DNA of 6,067 nt from Nocardia rhamnosiphila NBRC 108938 (GTDB lineage: Bacteria > Actinomycetota > Actinomycetes > Mycobacteriales > Mycobacteriaceae), in contig NZ_JOAJ01000025.1 in the NCBI RefSeq assembly GCF_000720425.1, positions 1-6,067 of the forward strand, read 5' to 3'. The position numbers were made by a program, and so were the translations under genes. Below the pieces are notes generated by a model that was given only the letters and a program-made list of their open reading frames with translations, did not search any database and was not told the DNA's origin. Shown piece after piece: positions 1-6,067 of the stretch. Every line of letters begins with the position of its first letter. Within the stretch, counting starts at the first letter, position 1.

Positions 1-1
1 G

Positions 2-418
2 ATCGCGGCGGCGTTGGCGGATGCGGGGTTGGTGCCGGCGGATGTGGATGCGGTGGAGGCGCATGGGACGGGGACGACGCTGGGTGATCCGATCGAGGCA
101 CAGGCGCTGATCGCGGCCTACGGATCCGGTCGCGACGAGCCCTTGCGGATCGGCTCGCTGAAATCGAATATCGGCCATGCCGTCGCGGCGGCCGGTATCG
201 GCGGGGTGATCAAGATGGTGGCGGCGCTGCGGCACGAAACACTGCCGCGCACCCTGCATGTGGACGCGCCCAGCCCCCATGTGGACTGGTCCGCCGGGTC
301 GGTGCGGCTGCTGACCGACGCCGAGCCGTGGCCGGCCGGGCAGCGGGTCCGCCGCGCCGGTGTCTCGTCGTTCGGGATCAGCGGGACCAATGCCCATGTG
401 ATCCTCGAGGAGGCGCCG
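2..418 (+). other. Ketosynthase domain, C-terminal part (module 1, truncated by window edge)
   Basis: Residues 1-139 are the last third of a beta-ketoacyl synthase, which performs decarboxylative Claisen condensation between the growing chain and the extender on the ACP. The first catalytic histidine is H21 in EAHGTGT. The second is H59 in KSNIGH, with the conserved K54. The domain closes with the usual [20 protein letters not shown] (120-139). The nucleophilic cysteine motif (TACSSS) lies upstream of the window, so activity cannot be fully judged. After KSNIGH the sequence reads AVAAAG, where the second KS in this window has TQAASG. By hand alignment about 80% of residues match the corresponding part of the second KS (1749-1888). 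Confidence 0.96.
2..418 (+). repeat. Direct repeat, copy 1 (KS C-terminal region of module 1)
   Basis: This stretch recurs at 5246-5665, about 5.24 kb downstream and in the same frame, because both encode the end of a KS domain. About 80% of residues match with a single one-residue gap. Two runs of 23 bases are identical between the copies: 198-220 with 5445-5467, and 362-384 with 5609-5631. This is the natural module repeat of a PKS gene and a possible substrate for homologous recombination between modules. Confidence 0.85.
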
Positions 419-3400
419 GCCGCGACGGTGCCCGGCGATGTGGAGCCTGGGGCCGCCGCCGGGCCGCTCCCGCTGCTGATCTCGGCGAAATCGCCGGAGG
501 CGTTGCGGGCGCAGGCGGAGCGGCTGCGGCAGTGGCTGGGTGAGCGGGCCGGCATCGACCTGTCCGCCGTGGCCCGCGCCCTGGTCGAGACCCGTGCCCG
601 GTTCCCCTACCGCGCCGCGGTGCTCGGCGCCGAACGGGAAGAACTGGTTTCGCTGCTGGCGGAGCTCGCCGCCGGTTCCGGGCCGGCCGGCATCGTGACC
701 GGACAGGCGGTATCCGGCGGTACCGCGTTCCTCTTCACCGGTCAGGGGGCGCAGCGTGCCGGTATGGGCGCGCGGCTGCACGATGCCTTCCCGGTGTTCG
801 CCGCGGCGCTGGACGAGATCTGCGCGCAGTTCGATCCGCTGCTCGGACGCTCGCTGCGGGAGCTGATGTTCACCGATCCCGACGGCACGCTGAACCGGAC
901 CGAATTCACCCAGCCCGCGCTGTTCGCGTTCGAGGTCGCGCTCTTCCGGTTGCTCGAATCATTCGGGGTGACACCGGATCTGCTGATCGGCCATTCGATC
1001 GGCGAACTCGCCGCCGCCTATGTGGCCGGAGTCTGGTCGCTGCCGGACGCGTGTGCGCTGGTGGCGGCACGCGGGCGGCTCATGGGGGCCTTGCCGGCGG
1101 GTGGGGCGATGCTGGCGGTCGCGGTCGGCGAGGTAGCTGCCGTGCACGCGATCGCGGGGCGTGCCGGCCGTGTCTCCGTGGCCGCGGTCAACGATCCGTC
1201 CTCGACGGTGCTGTCCGGTGATGCCGAGGCGATCGCGGAGATCGAACGCGAGTTGGCCGACGCGGGGGTGCGGACGAACCGGTTGCGGGTGAGTCACGCG
1301 TTCCATTCGGCGCGGATGGATCCGATGCTGGGCGAGTTCCGTGCGGTGGCAGAGGGGGTGACCTACCGGCAACCCCTGCTGCCGATCGTGTCCAACCTGA
1401 CCGGTGAACCGGCGGGCGACGCGGTGACCGACCCCGAGTACTGGGTGCGCCAGGTGCGCGGCTGCGTCCGTTTCGCGCCCGGGGTGGCGACCGCCCTCGC
1501 CCAGGGGGTCCGCCGCTTCGTGGAGGTGGGCCCGGACGCGGTCCTGGCGGCCATGGTCCGCGGATGCCTGGCCGAGACCGCGGCACCCGAGCCGGCTGTC
1601 GCGGTGACGGCCGCGGTCCGCCGCTCGGCCGACGAGACGGCCCAGCTGGTGACGGCGCTGGCCCGGCTGCACACCGCGGGCGCGGAGGTGGACTGGCGTC
1701 CGCTGTTCGCCGGCACGGCGCCGGGACGGGTCCCGCTGCCGACCTACGCGTTCGAACACCGCCGGTACTGGCTGACCCCGGGCAACTCCGGTGATGTGGT
1801 GGCCTCGGGGCTCGCCGAAGCCGGCCATCCGCTGCTGGGCGCGGCGGTCTGGCTGCCCGATACCGAGGGCGTGGTGCTGACCGGCCGGTTGTCGCACTCG
1901 GCGCAGCCCTGGCTGGCCGACCACATGATCGGCGGTGCCGTCCTGGTGCCGGGCACCGCGTTCGTGGAATGGGCGCTGCACCTCGGCGCACTGACCGGCA
2001 GTCCACTGCTGACCGAGCTGGTGATCACCGCGCCACTGATCCTGCCGGCGCGGGGCGCGGTGGAATTGCGGGTGCGCGCGGGTGAGCCCGACGCTCGGGG
2101 CGCGCGGGCGGTATCGGTGCATTCCCGGCCCCAGCGTGCCGGTTCCGCCGAGCCAGCCGAATGGGTGCGGCACGCGACGGGGACGCTGGTCGCGGAGTCC
2201 GCGGTGCCGGCCGAACCGGTGCCGTCCCCGGAGAGCTGGCCGCCGGCCGGCGCGCAGCCGGTGGCGGTCGAGGACGGATACTTCGAACTCGCCGGCCGCG
2301 GTTACGGTTACGGGCCGCAGTTCCGAGGGCTGACCGCGCTGTGGCGGCGCGGCGACGAAATATTCGCCGACGTGGCACTGCCCGATCCGACGGCGCACTC
2401 CGCGGCCCGCTACGGTGTGCATCCGGCGCTGCTGGACGCGGCCCTGCACGCGCTGCTCCTCGGTGGGGTAGTCGAACTCGCCGGCCCGGGCGAGATCCTG
2501 GTGCCCTACTCGTGGGACACCGTCGAGCTGCACAGTTCCGGCGCCGCCGCGGCGCGGGTCCGGCTGCGGGTGACCGAGGCCGTCGCGGGCGAGCGCCGGA
2601 TCACGCTGACCCTGCTGGACGTGCGGAACACGCCGGTGATCACGGCCGCCGGAGTGACGCTGCGGCCGGTCGCGGTGGCCTCGCTCGGCGCCGGCGCGAC
2701 CGGTGGGGCCGATCTGTACCAGGTGAGCTGGGAACCGGTGGCCGCATCCGCCGAACCGGCGGTATCGGTGGCGGTGCTCGGGGAGACGACGGTAGCCGGA
2801 GTCGAGGAGAGCTGGGCGTCGGTGGCCGCGCTCGCCACGGCGGAAGAGATCCCGGACGCGGTGGTGTGGCAGGCGGCCGAACCGGTGGAGCAGGACCGGG
2901 CCGGGGAACCGGAACGGGTGCGGGCCCGGGTGTACGCGGCCCTCGCCGTGCTGCGTGCCTGGCTCGCCGAGAGCGCCGTCTCCGGCAGCCGGTTGGTCGT
3001 GGTCACCAGTGGCGGTGCGGGGCTGCGCGGTGAGGTCGCCGACCCCGCGGCCGCCGCGGTCCGGGCGCTGGTTCGTTCGGCGCAGGCGGAGAATCCGGAA
3101 CGGTTCGTGCTGGTCGACGCGGAGCCGGACGGCCCGGTGGACCTCGGCCGGATTCGCACGGTGCTGGGCAGCGGCGAGCCGGAGACCGCGCTGCGCGGCG
3201 CCGAGGCGCTGGTCCCGCGGCTCACCCGGAGCGAGGCGCCCGGAACGGGTACGGAACCGCCCCACTTCGCGGAGGCGACCGTGCTGATCACCGGTGGGAC
3301 CGGCGGCCTGGGTGCGCTGTTCGCGCGCCACCTGGTCGCCGCGCACGGGGTGCGCCGGCTGGTGCTCACCTCTCGGCGCGGGCCGGCCGCCGAAGGGGCC

Positions 3401-6067
3401 GCCGAACTCGTCGCGGAACTGGAACGGTCCGGCGCGCGGGTGCGGGTGGTCGCCTGCGATGTCACCGACCGCGCCGCGGTGCGGGAGCTGGTCGCCGGGA
3501 TCGATCCCGGGCAGCCGCTGGCGGTCGTCCACACGGCCGGAGTACTCGCGGACGGAACCGTCGGAACGCTGACCGAGGCGCAGGTCGACCGGGTGCTGGC
3601 ACCCAAGGTCGACGGCGCCCGGAACCTGGATGAAGCGACCCGGGACCGGAAGGTCTCGGCGTTCGTGCTCTTTTCGTCGGTGGCCGGGTTGATCGGCTCG
3701 GCGGGCCAGGGCAACTATGCCGCGGCCAACGGCTACCTGGACGCGCTGGCGCAGCGTCGCCGGTCGGCGGGGCTGGCCGGAGTGTCGCTGGCCTGGGGTC
3801 CGTGGGATCAGGGCAGCGGGATGACCGGTGCGCTCGATCGGATCGCGCTGGCGCGGTGGCGCCGGATGGGGCTGGAACAACTCGGCGCGGCCGAGGGGGT
3901 TCGCCTGTTCGACCTGGCCGCCGGGCGCTCCGAAGCGGGGCTCGTACCGCTGGCCTTCGACCCGAATGCGATACGGCGACAGTCCGATCCGGGTGCGCTG
4001 CCCACCGTACTGCGCGGGTACGCCCGCCGGACGGCCCGAACCGGCGCGGCGACCGGCGCGCCGGCAGTCCGGCCGGCCGGACTGCCGGCGGCGCAGATCC
4101 TGGATGTGGTGCTCACCCAGGCGGCCGCGGTGCTCGGGCACGCGTCGGCCGCCGAGATCGGGGCCGAAAAGCGTTTCGACGAGATCGGATTCGATTCGCT
4201 GGGCGGAGTGGAGTTCCGCAACCGGCTGGCCGAGGCCACCGGTGTGCCGTTGCCGTCGACCCTGGTGTTCGATCATCCGACGCCCGCCGCGGTGGCGCGC
4301 TTCGTCCTGTCCCGGATCGAGCCGCAAGCACCCGATACCACCGCGACGCGGCGCGCCGAGCCGGGCCGGCCGGTGCCGGTGGACGAGCCGATCGCGATCG
4401 TGGGGATGGCATGCCGCTTCCCGGGCGGGGTGGGTTCGGCGGCGGATCTGTGGGATCTGGTGGCCGCCGGGGACGACGCGACCGGTGATTTCCCGGCGGA
4501 TCGCGGCTGGGATCTGGAGCGGCTGTTCGATCCGGACCCGGGCAAACCCGGAACCGTGTACGCGCGGCGCGGCGGATTCCTTTACGACGCCGCCGATTTC
4601 GACGCGGGGTTCTTCGGGATCGGCCCGCGGGAGGCCGCGGCGATGGATCCGCAGCAGCGACTACTGCTCGAGGTGTCGTGGGAGGCGCTGGAGCACGCGG
4701 GTCTGGACCCGGTCTCGCTGCGCGGCAGCGATACCGGTGTCTACACGGGCGTGATGTACCAGGACTACGAGACCGTCACCCGGCAGGCCGGACCCGAGGT
4801 CGAGGGCTATGTGGTCACCGGCGCGGTCGGCAGTGTGGTGTCCGGGCGGGTGGCCTACGCGCTGGGTCTGGAAGGCCCCGCCATCACGGTGGACACCGCC
4901 TGTTCGTCGTCGCTGGTCGCGCTGCATCTGGCCTGCCGGGCGCTGCGGGCGGGGGAGAGTTCGCTCGCGCTGGTGGGCGGGGCGACGGTGATGGCGACAC
5001 CGATGGTGTTCCAGGAGTTCTCGCGGCAGCGGGGGCTGGCCCGGGACGGGCGCTGCAAATCCTTCTCCGCGGCCGCCGACGGGGTGGCCTGGTCGGAGGG
5101 CGCGGCGGTCTTGGTGGTGGAACGCCTGTCCGATGCCCGGCGGCTCGGCCACGAGGTCCTGGCGGTGGTCCGGGGCAGCGCGATCAACCAGGACGGCGCC
5201 AGCAACGGCCTGACCGCGCCGAACGGCCCTTCCCAGGAGCGGGTGATCGCGGCGGCGCTGGCGAATGCCGGGGTTCGGCCCGCCGATATCGACGTCGTGG
5301 AGGCGCACGGCACCGGGACCGCGCTCGGCGATCCGATCGAAGCGCACGCGCTGCTGGCCGCCTACGGCCGGGACCGCGCGGGCGAGCCGTTGTGCCTGGG
5401 CGCGCTCAAATCGAATATCGGGCACACCCAGGCCGCGTCGGGCGTCGGCGGGGTGATCAAGATGGTGCAGGCGCTGCGGCACGAGACGTTGCCCCGGACC
5501 CTGCACGCGGACGAGCCGAGCCCCCATGTGGATTGGTCGGCCGGAGCGGTCCGGCTGCTGACCGAACCGCGGCCGTGGCCGGCGAACGGGCGGGTGCGCC
5601 GCGCCGGCGTCTCGTCGTTCGGGATCAGCGGAACCAATGCGCACGTGATTCTCGAGGAGGCCCCCGCCCCGGCCACGGTGGCCGGGCAGCCCGCGGGCGG
5701 GCTGCCCGAGATCGCGGCGGTGCCGTGGGTGCTCTCGGCGAAATCGGAACCGGCACTGCGGGACCAGGCGCGGCGACTCCTGACCTGGGTGGAAGCTCAC
5801 CCGGAGGCGGATATCCGGTCGGTGGCCCGGTCGCTGGCCGGCTCGCGGGCGCTGCTCGACCGGCGCGCGGTGGTGGTCGGGCGGGATCGCGACGAGTTGA
5901 CGGCCGGACTCGCGCAGGTGGCCGCCGGCGCGCCGGGCCCGCTCGAGGGCTCGTCCGTGCCGGGGCAGACGGCGTTCCTGTTCACCGGTCAGGGTGCGCA
6001 GCGGGCCGGGATGGGCCGGGAGCTGGCCGCGGTGTTCCCGGTGTTCGCGGCGGCGTTGGAGGAGGTG
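2..6067 (+). CDS. Modular type I polyketide synthase, internal fragment (partial at both ends)
   Basis: A single open frame of 2022 codons crosses the window with no stop, start or end. It encodes an assembly-line PKS that builds a polyketide from CoA-activated extender units on phosphopantetheinylated carrier domains in the cytoplasm. Domain order by residue: KS C-terminus 1-139, AT 241-591 with post-AT linker, DH 609-890, KR 905-1280, ACP 1363-1439, KS 1462-1888, AT start 1990-2022. This is one nearly whole DH-KR module followed by the start of another. The ACP-to-KS link is only about 22 residues with no docking-like coiled coil, so both modules share one polypeptide. No ER fits: the 203 residues between the DH end and the nucleotide-binding TGGTGGLG of the KR are the usual size of the KR structural subdomain. 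No in-frame TTA codon was seen. The PKS call is near certain; the product compound is not recognisable. Confidence 0.98.
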   Translation, partial: MAAALADAGLVPADVDAVEAHGTGTTLGDPIEAQALIAAYGSGRDEPLRIGSLKSNIGHAVAAAGIGGVIKMVAALRHETLPRTLHVDAPSPHVDWSAGSVRLLTDAEPWPAGQRVRRAGVSSFGISGTNAHVILEEAPAATVPGDVEPGAAAGPLPLLISAKSPEALRAQAERLRQWLGERAGIDLSAVARALVETRARFPYRAAVLGAEREELVSLLAELAAGSGPAGIVTGQAVSGGTAFLFTGQGAQRAGMGARLHDAFPVFAAALDEICAQFDPLLGRSLRELMFTDPDGTLNRTEFTQPALFAFEVALFRLLESFGVTPDLLIGHSIGELAAAYVAGVWSLPDACALVAARGRLMGALPAGGAMLAVAVGEVAAVHAIAGRAGRVSVAAVNDPSSTVLSGDAEAIAEIERELADAGVRTNRLRVSHAFHSARMDPMLGEFRAVAEGVTYRQPLLPIVSNLTGEPAGDAVTDPEYWVRQVRGCVRFAPGVATALAQGVRRFVEVGPDAVLAAMVRGCLAETAAPEPAVAVTAAVRRSADETAQLVTALARLHTAGAEVDWRPLFAGTAPGRVPLPTYAFEHRRYWLTPGNSGDVVASGLAEAGHPLLGAAVWLPDTEGVVLTGRLSHSAQPWLADHMIGGAVLVPGTAFVEWALHLGALTGSPLLTELVITAPLILPARGAVELRVRAGEPDARGARAVSVHSRPQRAGSAEPAEWVRHATGTLVAESAVPAEPVPSPESWPPAGAQPVAVEDGYFELAGRGYGYGPQFRGLTALWRRGDEIFADVALPDPTAHSAARYGVHPALLDAALHALLLGGVVELAGPGEILVPYSWDTVELHSSGAAAARVRLRVTEAVAGERRITLTLLDVRNTPVITAAGVTLRPVAVASLGAGATGGADLYQVSWEPVAASAEPAVSVAVLGETTVAGVEESWASVAALATAEEIPDAVVWQAAEPVEQDRAGEPERVRARVYAALAVLRAWLAESAVSGSRLVVVTSGGAGLRGEVADPAAAAVRALVRSAQAENPERFVLVDAEPDGPVDLGRIRTVLGSGEPETALRGAEALVPRLTRSEAPGTGTEPPHFAEATVLITGGTGGLGALFARHLVAAHGVRRLVLTSRRGPAAEGAAELVAELERSGARVRVVACDVTDRAAVRELVAGIDPGQPLAVVHTAGVLADGTVGTLTEAQVDRVLAPKVDGARNLDEATRDRKVSAFVLFSSVAGLIGSAGQGNYAAANGYLDALAQRRRSAGLAGVSLAWGPWDQGSGMTGALDRIALARWRRMGLEQLGAAEGVRLFDLAAGRSEAGLVPLAFDPNAIRRQSDPGALPTVLRGYARRTARTGAATGAPAVRPAGLPAAQILDVVLTQAAAVLGHASAAEIGAEKRFDEIGFDSLGGVEFRNRLAEATGVPLPSTLVFDHPTPAAVARFVLSRIEPQAPDTTATRRAEPGRPVPVDEPIAIVGMACRFPGGVGSAADLWDLVAAGDDATGDFPADRGWDLERLFDPDPGKPGTVYARRGGFLYDAADFDAGFFGIGPREAAAMDPQQRLLLEVSWEALEHAGLDPVSLRGSDTGVYTGVMYQDYETVTRQAGPEVEGYVVTGAVGSVVSGRVAYALGLEGPAITVDTACSSSLVALHLACRALRAGESSLALVGGATVMATPMVFQEFSRQRGLARDGRCKSFSAAADGVAWSEGAAVLVVERLSDARRLGHEVLAVVRGSAINQDGASNGLTAPNGPSQERVIAAALANAGVRPADIDVVEAHGTGTALGDPIEAHALLAAYGRDRAGEPLCLGALKSNIGHTQAASGVGGVIKMVQALRHETLPRTLHADEPSPHVDWSAGAVRLLTEPRPWPANGRVRRAGVSSFGISGTNAHVILEEAPAPATVAGQPAGGLPEIAAVPWVLSAKSEPALRDQARRLLTWVEAHPEADIRSVARSLAGSRALLDRRAVVVGRDRDELTAGLAQVAAGAPGPLEGSSVPGQTAFLFTGQGAQRAGMGRELAAVFPVFAAALEEV
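419..721 (+). other. KS-AT linker, module 1
   Basis: Residues 140-240 join the KS to the AT. The region includes the common [18 protein letters not shown] segment and a following [14 protein letters not shown] stretch, which in PKS structures forms the small alpha/beta linker domain packed between KS and AT. It is exactly as long (101 residues, using the same boundaries) as the linker at 5666-5968. Its sequence is much less similar to that linker than the flanking KS end and AT start are. No catalytic role is expected. Confidence 0.85.
722..1774 (+). other. Acyltransferase domain, predicted malonyl-CoA specific, with post-AT linker
   Basis: Residues 241-591. The AT loads the extender unit from CoA onto the ACP. 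It opens with [16 protein letters not shown]. The nucleophile is S332 in GHSIGE, and R357 (AARGRLM), 25 residues later, fits the arginine that holds the malonyl carboxylate. The catalytic histidine is H435, the last residue of HAFH (432-435). GHSIGE (not GHSQGE) together with HAFH (not YASH) is the established signature for malonyl-CoA over methylmalonyl-CoA, so an unbranched two-carbon unit is predicted. The domain ends with the post-AT segment [13 protein letters not shown] (579-591). A variant stretch, [16 protein letters not shown], lies at 480-495. Specificity is inferred from motifs only. Confidence 0.95.
1826..2671 (+). other. Dehydratase domain, predicted active
   Basis: Residues 609-890 form a double-hotdog dehydratase that removes water from the beta-hydroxyacyl-ACP made by the KR. 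It starts with [17 protein letters not shown]. The HxxxGxxxxP motif is intact: H641, G645 and P650 in [16 protein letters not shown]. The YGPxF motif is present as YGPQF (770-774). The second catalytic residue is D812 in [10 protein letters not shown], with H816 in the position usually held by Q or H. Length and motif spacing are normal and nothing suggests an inactive relic. With the downstream KR the predicted outcome is an alpha,beta-unsaturated thioester. Confidence 0.95.
2714..3841 (+). other. Ketoreductase domain, predicted active B1-type
   Basis: Residues 905-1280. The structural subdomain begins at LYQVSWEPV (905-913). The catalytic short-chain dehydrogenase fold begins around 1093 with the NADPH-binding TGGTGGLG (1097-1104) and LTSRRG. 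Catalytic residues are all present: K1202, S1226 (FSSVAG), Y1239 (QGNYAAAN) and N1243. The stereochemistry fingerprint at the LDD motif reads LAD, keeping the diagnostic last aspartate D1184. There is no tryptophan in the [10 protein letters not shown] loop, where A-type KRs carry one, and no P or L at the B2 marker positions. This indicates a B1-type KR giving a D-configured beta-hydroxyl, the usual partner of an active DH. The domain runs to around [13 protein letters not shown] (1262-1274). Confidence 0.94.
4088..4318 (+). other. Acyl carrier protein domain
   Basis: Residues 1363-1439, about 77 residues, the normal size for a PKS ACP. The phosphopantetheine attachment site is S1399 in GFDSL, following FDEIGFD. 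The helix III region ends in [18 protein letters not shown], typical of actinobacterial modular PKS carriers. It holds the growing chain through KR and DH processing and hands it to the KS that starts about 22 residues later on the same chain. It is a single ACP, not a tandem. The sequence has [10 protein letters not shown] after the serine, where LTAVELRNRL is more usual; this is conservative. Confidence 0.96.
4319..4384 (+). other. Intra-polypeptide ACP-to-KS inter-module linker
   Basis: Residues 1440-1461 are a short, proline- and charge-containing stretch ([20 protein letters not shown]) between the ACP and the [16 protein letters not shown] start of the next KS. It contains no stop, no start codon context and no heptad pattern of a docking domain. 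The two modules are therefore covalently linked, which fixes their order in the biosynthetic pathway. Confidence 0.85.
4385..5665 (+). other. Ketosynthase domain, complete (module 2), predicted active
   Basis: Residues 1462-1888, about 427 residues, the usual length. It begins [23 protein letters not shown]. The nucleophile is C1634 in VDTACSSSL, a normal extending KS and not the glutamine variant of loading KSQ domains. The catalytic histidines are H1769 (EAHGTGT) and H1808 ([12 protein letters not shown]), with K1803. It should accept the unsaturated chain delivered by the ACP just upstream and extend it once more. The C-terminus repeats the end of the first KS almost base for base in places. 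There is no sign of inactivation. Confidence 0.97.
5246..5665 (+). repeat. Direct repeat, copy 2 (KS C-terminal region of module 2)
   Basis: Partner of the stretch at 2-418. It encodes residues 1749-1888 and carries one extra codon near residue 1793 (RDRAGEP against GSGRDEP in copy 1). Codons in its first 40 positions end in C far more often than in copy 1 (18 of 40 against 5 of 40), although the encoded protein is very similar. Confidence 0.85.
5666..5968 (+). other. KS-AT linker, module 2
   Basis: Residues 1889-1989 correspond to the linker domain between KS and AT. It contains [18 protein letters not shown] and a following [16 protein letters not shown] segment, the common actinobacterial form of this linker. 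It has the same length as the module 1 linker but a clearly different sequence in its second half. Confidence 0.85.
5969..6067 (+). other. Acyltransferase domain, N-terminal start (module 2, truncated by window edge)
   Basis: Residues 1990-2022 read [33 protein letters not shown], the conserved beginning of a PKS AT. The GHSxG serine and the HAFH/YASH specificity motif lie beyond the window, so the extender unit of this module cannot be predicted. Nor can it be said whether the module carries any KR, DH or ER. Confidence 0.94.

Noticed and set aside
2161..3033. 290-codon ORF on the plus strand in another frame
   Set aside because: It overlaps the DH and KR coding region out of frame and its product is Arg/Gly/Ala-rich with no motif. 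It is a shadow of the PKS frame.
2672..3280. Possible enoylreductase between the DH and the KR fold
   Set aside because: The region is only about 200 residues and starts with LYQVSWEPV, the normal beginning of the KR structural subdomain. There is no ER NADPH motif, and an ER would need about 300 further residues.
2506..3714. 402-codon ORF on the minus strand
   Set aside because: It is antisense to the DH end and the KR. The Ala/Ser/Thr/Arg-rich composition is typical of a GC-driven spurious frame.
959..4327. 1122-codon ORF on the minus strand
   Set aside because: It lies entirely antisense to intact AT, DH, KR and ACP domains. Its translation is an R/G/H/P-rich low-complexity sequence with no recognisable domain. 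Long antisense frames of this kind are expected in very GC-rich genes, where stop codons are rare in alternative frames.
4319..4384. Possible gene boundary or docking domains between the two modules
   Set aside because: The frame continues without a stop, and the linker is about 22 residues with no coiled-coil character. The modules are on one polypeptide.
3828..4754. 308-codon ORF on the plus strand in another frame
   Set aside because: It overlaps the KR end, the ACP and the start of KS2 out of frame. The Arg/Pro/Ser/Trp-rich translation has no domain.
4661..5800. 379-codon ORF on the minus strand
   Set aside because: It is antisense to KS2, whose catalytic residues are all intact in the plus frame. 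The His/Arg/Gly-rich translation shows no family signature.
1..6067. A novel non-PKS system, mobile element, CRISPR array or RNA gene hidden in the window
   Set aside because: Every part of the window is accounted for by recognisable PKS domains and linkers in one frame. No inverted repeats of insertion-sequence type, regularly spaced short repeats or intergenic stretches were seen. The only sizeable repeat noticed is the natural module repeat of the KS/AT region.

Overview
The whole window lies inside one very long protein-coding gene on the + strand. The reading frame beginning at base 2 runs without a stop codon to base 6067 (2022 codons). It has neither its own start nor its own stop here, so both ends of the protein lie outside the window. 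The translation is a modular (assembly-line) type I polyketide synthase. I read this frame by hand from end to end. Residue numbers below count from the codon at bases 2-4.

Organism: GC content is very high, codon third positions are almost all G or C, and the domain sequences are of the actinobacterial modular PKS type. This points to an actinomycete (Streptomyces, Nocardia, Amycolatopsis or similar). A fairly high share of AAA lysine codons (6 of 11) leans weakly away from a typical Streptomyces, perhaps towards Nocardia or a relative. The genus cannot be settled from this window.

Layout: (1) bases 2-418, the C-terminal third of a ketosynthase (KS); (2) 419-721, KS-AT linker; (3) 722-1774, a complete acyltransferase (AT) with malonyl-CoA-type motifs plus the post-AT linker; (4) 1826-2671, a complete dehydratase (DH); (5) 2714-3841, a complete ketoreductase (KR) with its structural subdomain; (6) 4088-4318, an acyl carrier protein (ACP); (7) 4319-4384, a short linker to the next module; (8) 4385-5665, a complete KS of the next module; (9) 5666-5968, its KS-AT linker; (10) 5969-6067, the first 33 residues of its AT. 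No enoylreductase, methyltransferase, docking domain or thioesterase is present.

How it works together: the first module is KS-AT-DH-KR-ACP, with all the catalytic residues I could locate intact. It should add one malonyl-derived two-carbon unit, reduce the beta-keto group with a B-type KR, and dehydrate it to an alpha,beta-double bond (predicted trans). The ACP then passes the chain to the next KS on the same polypeptide. The extender unit and reductive steps of the second module cannot be told from the window.

There are no intergenic gaps, RNA genes, mobile elements, CRISPR arrays or promoters to report. The window looks like an ordinary modular PKS interior, not a new kind of system. The points worth a second look concern module-to-module sequence sharing, codon-style patches and a few motif variants.
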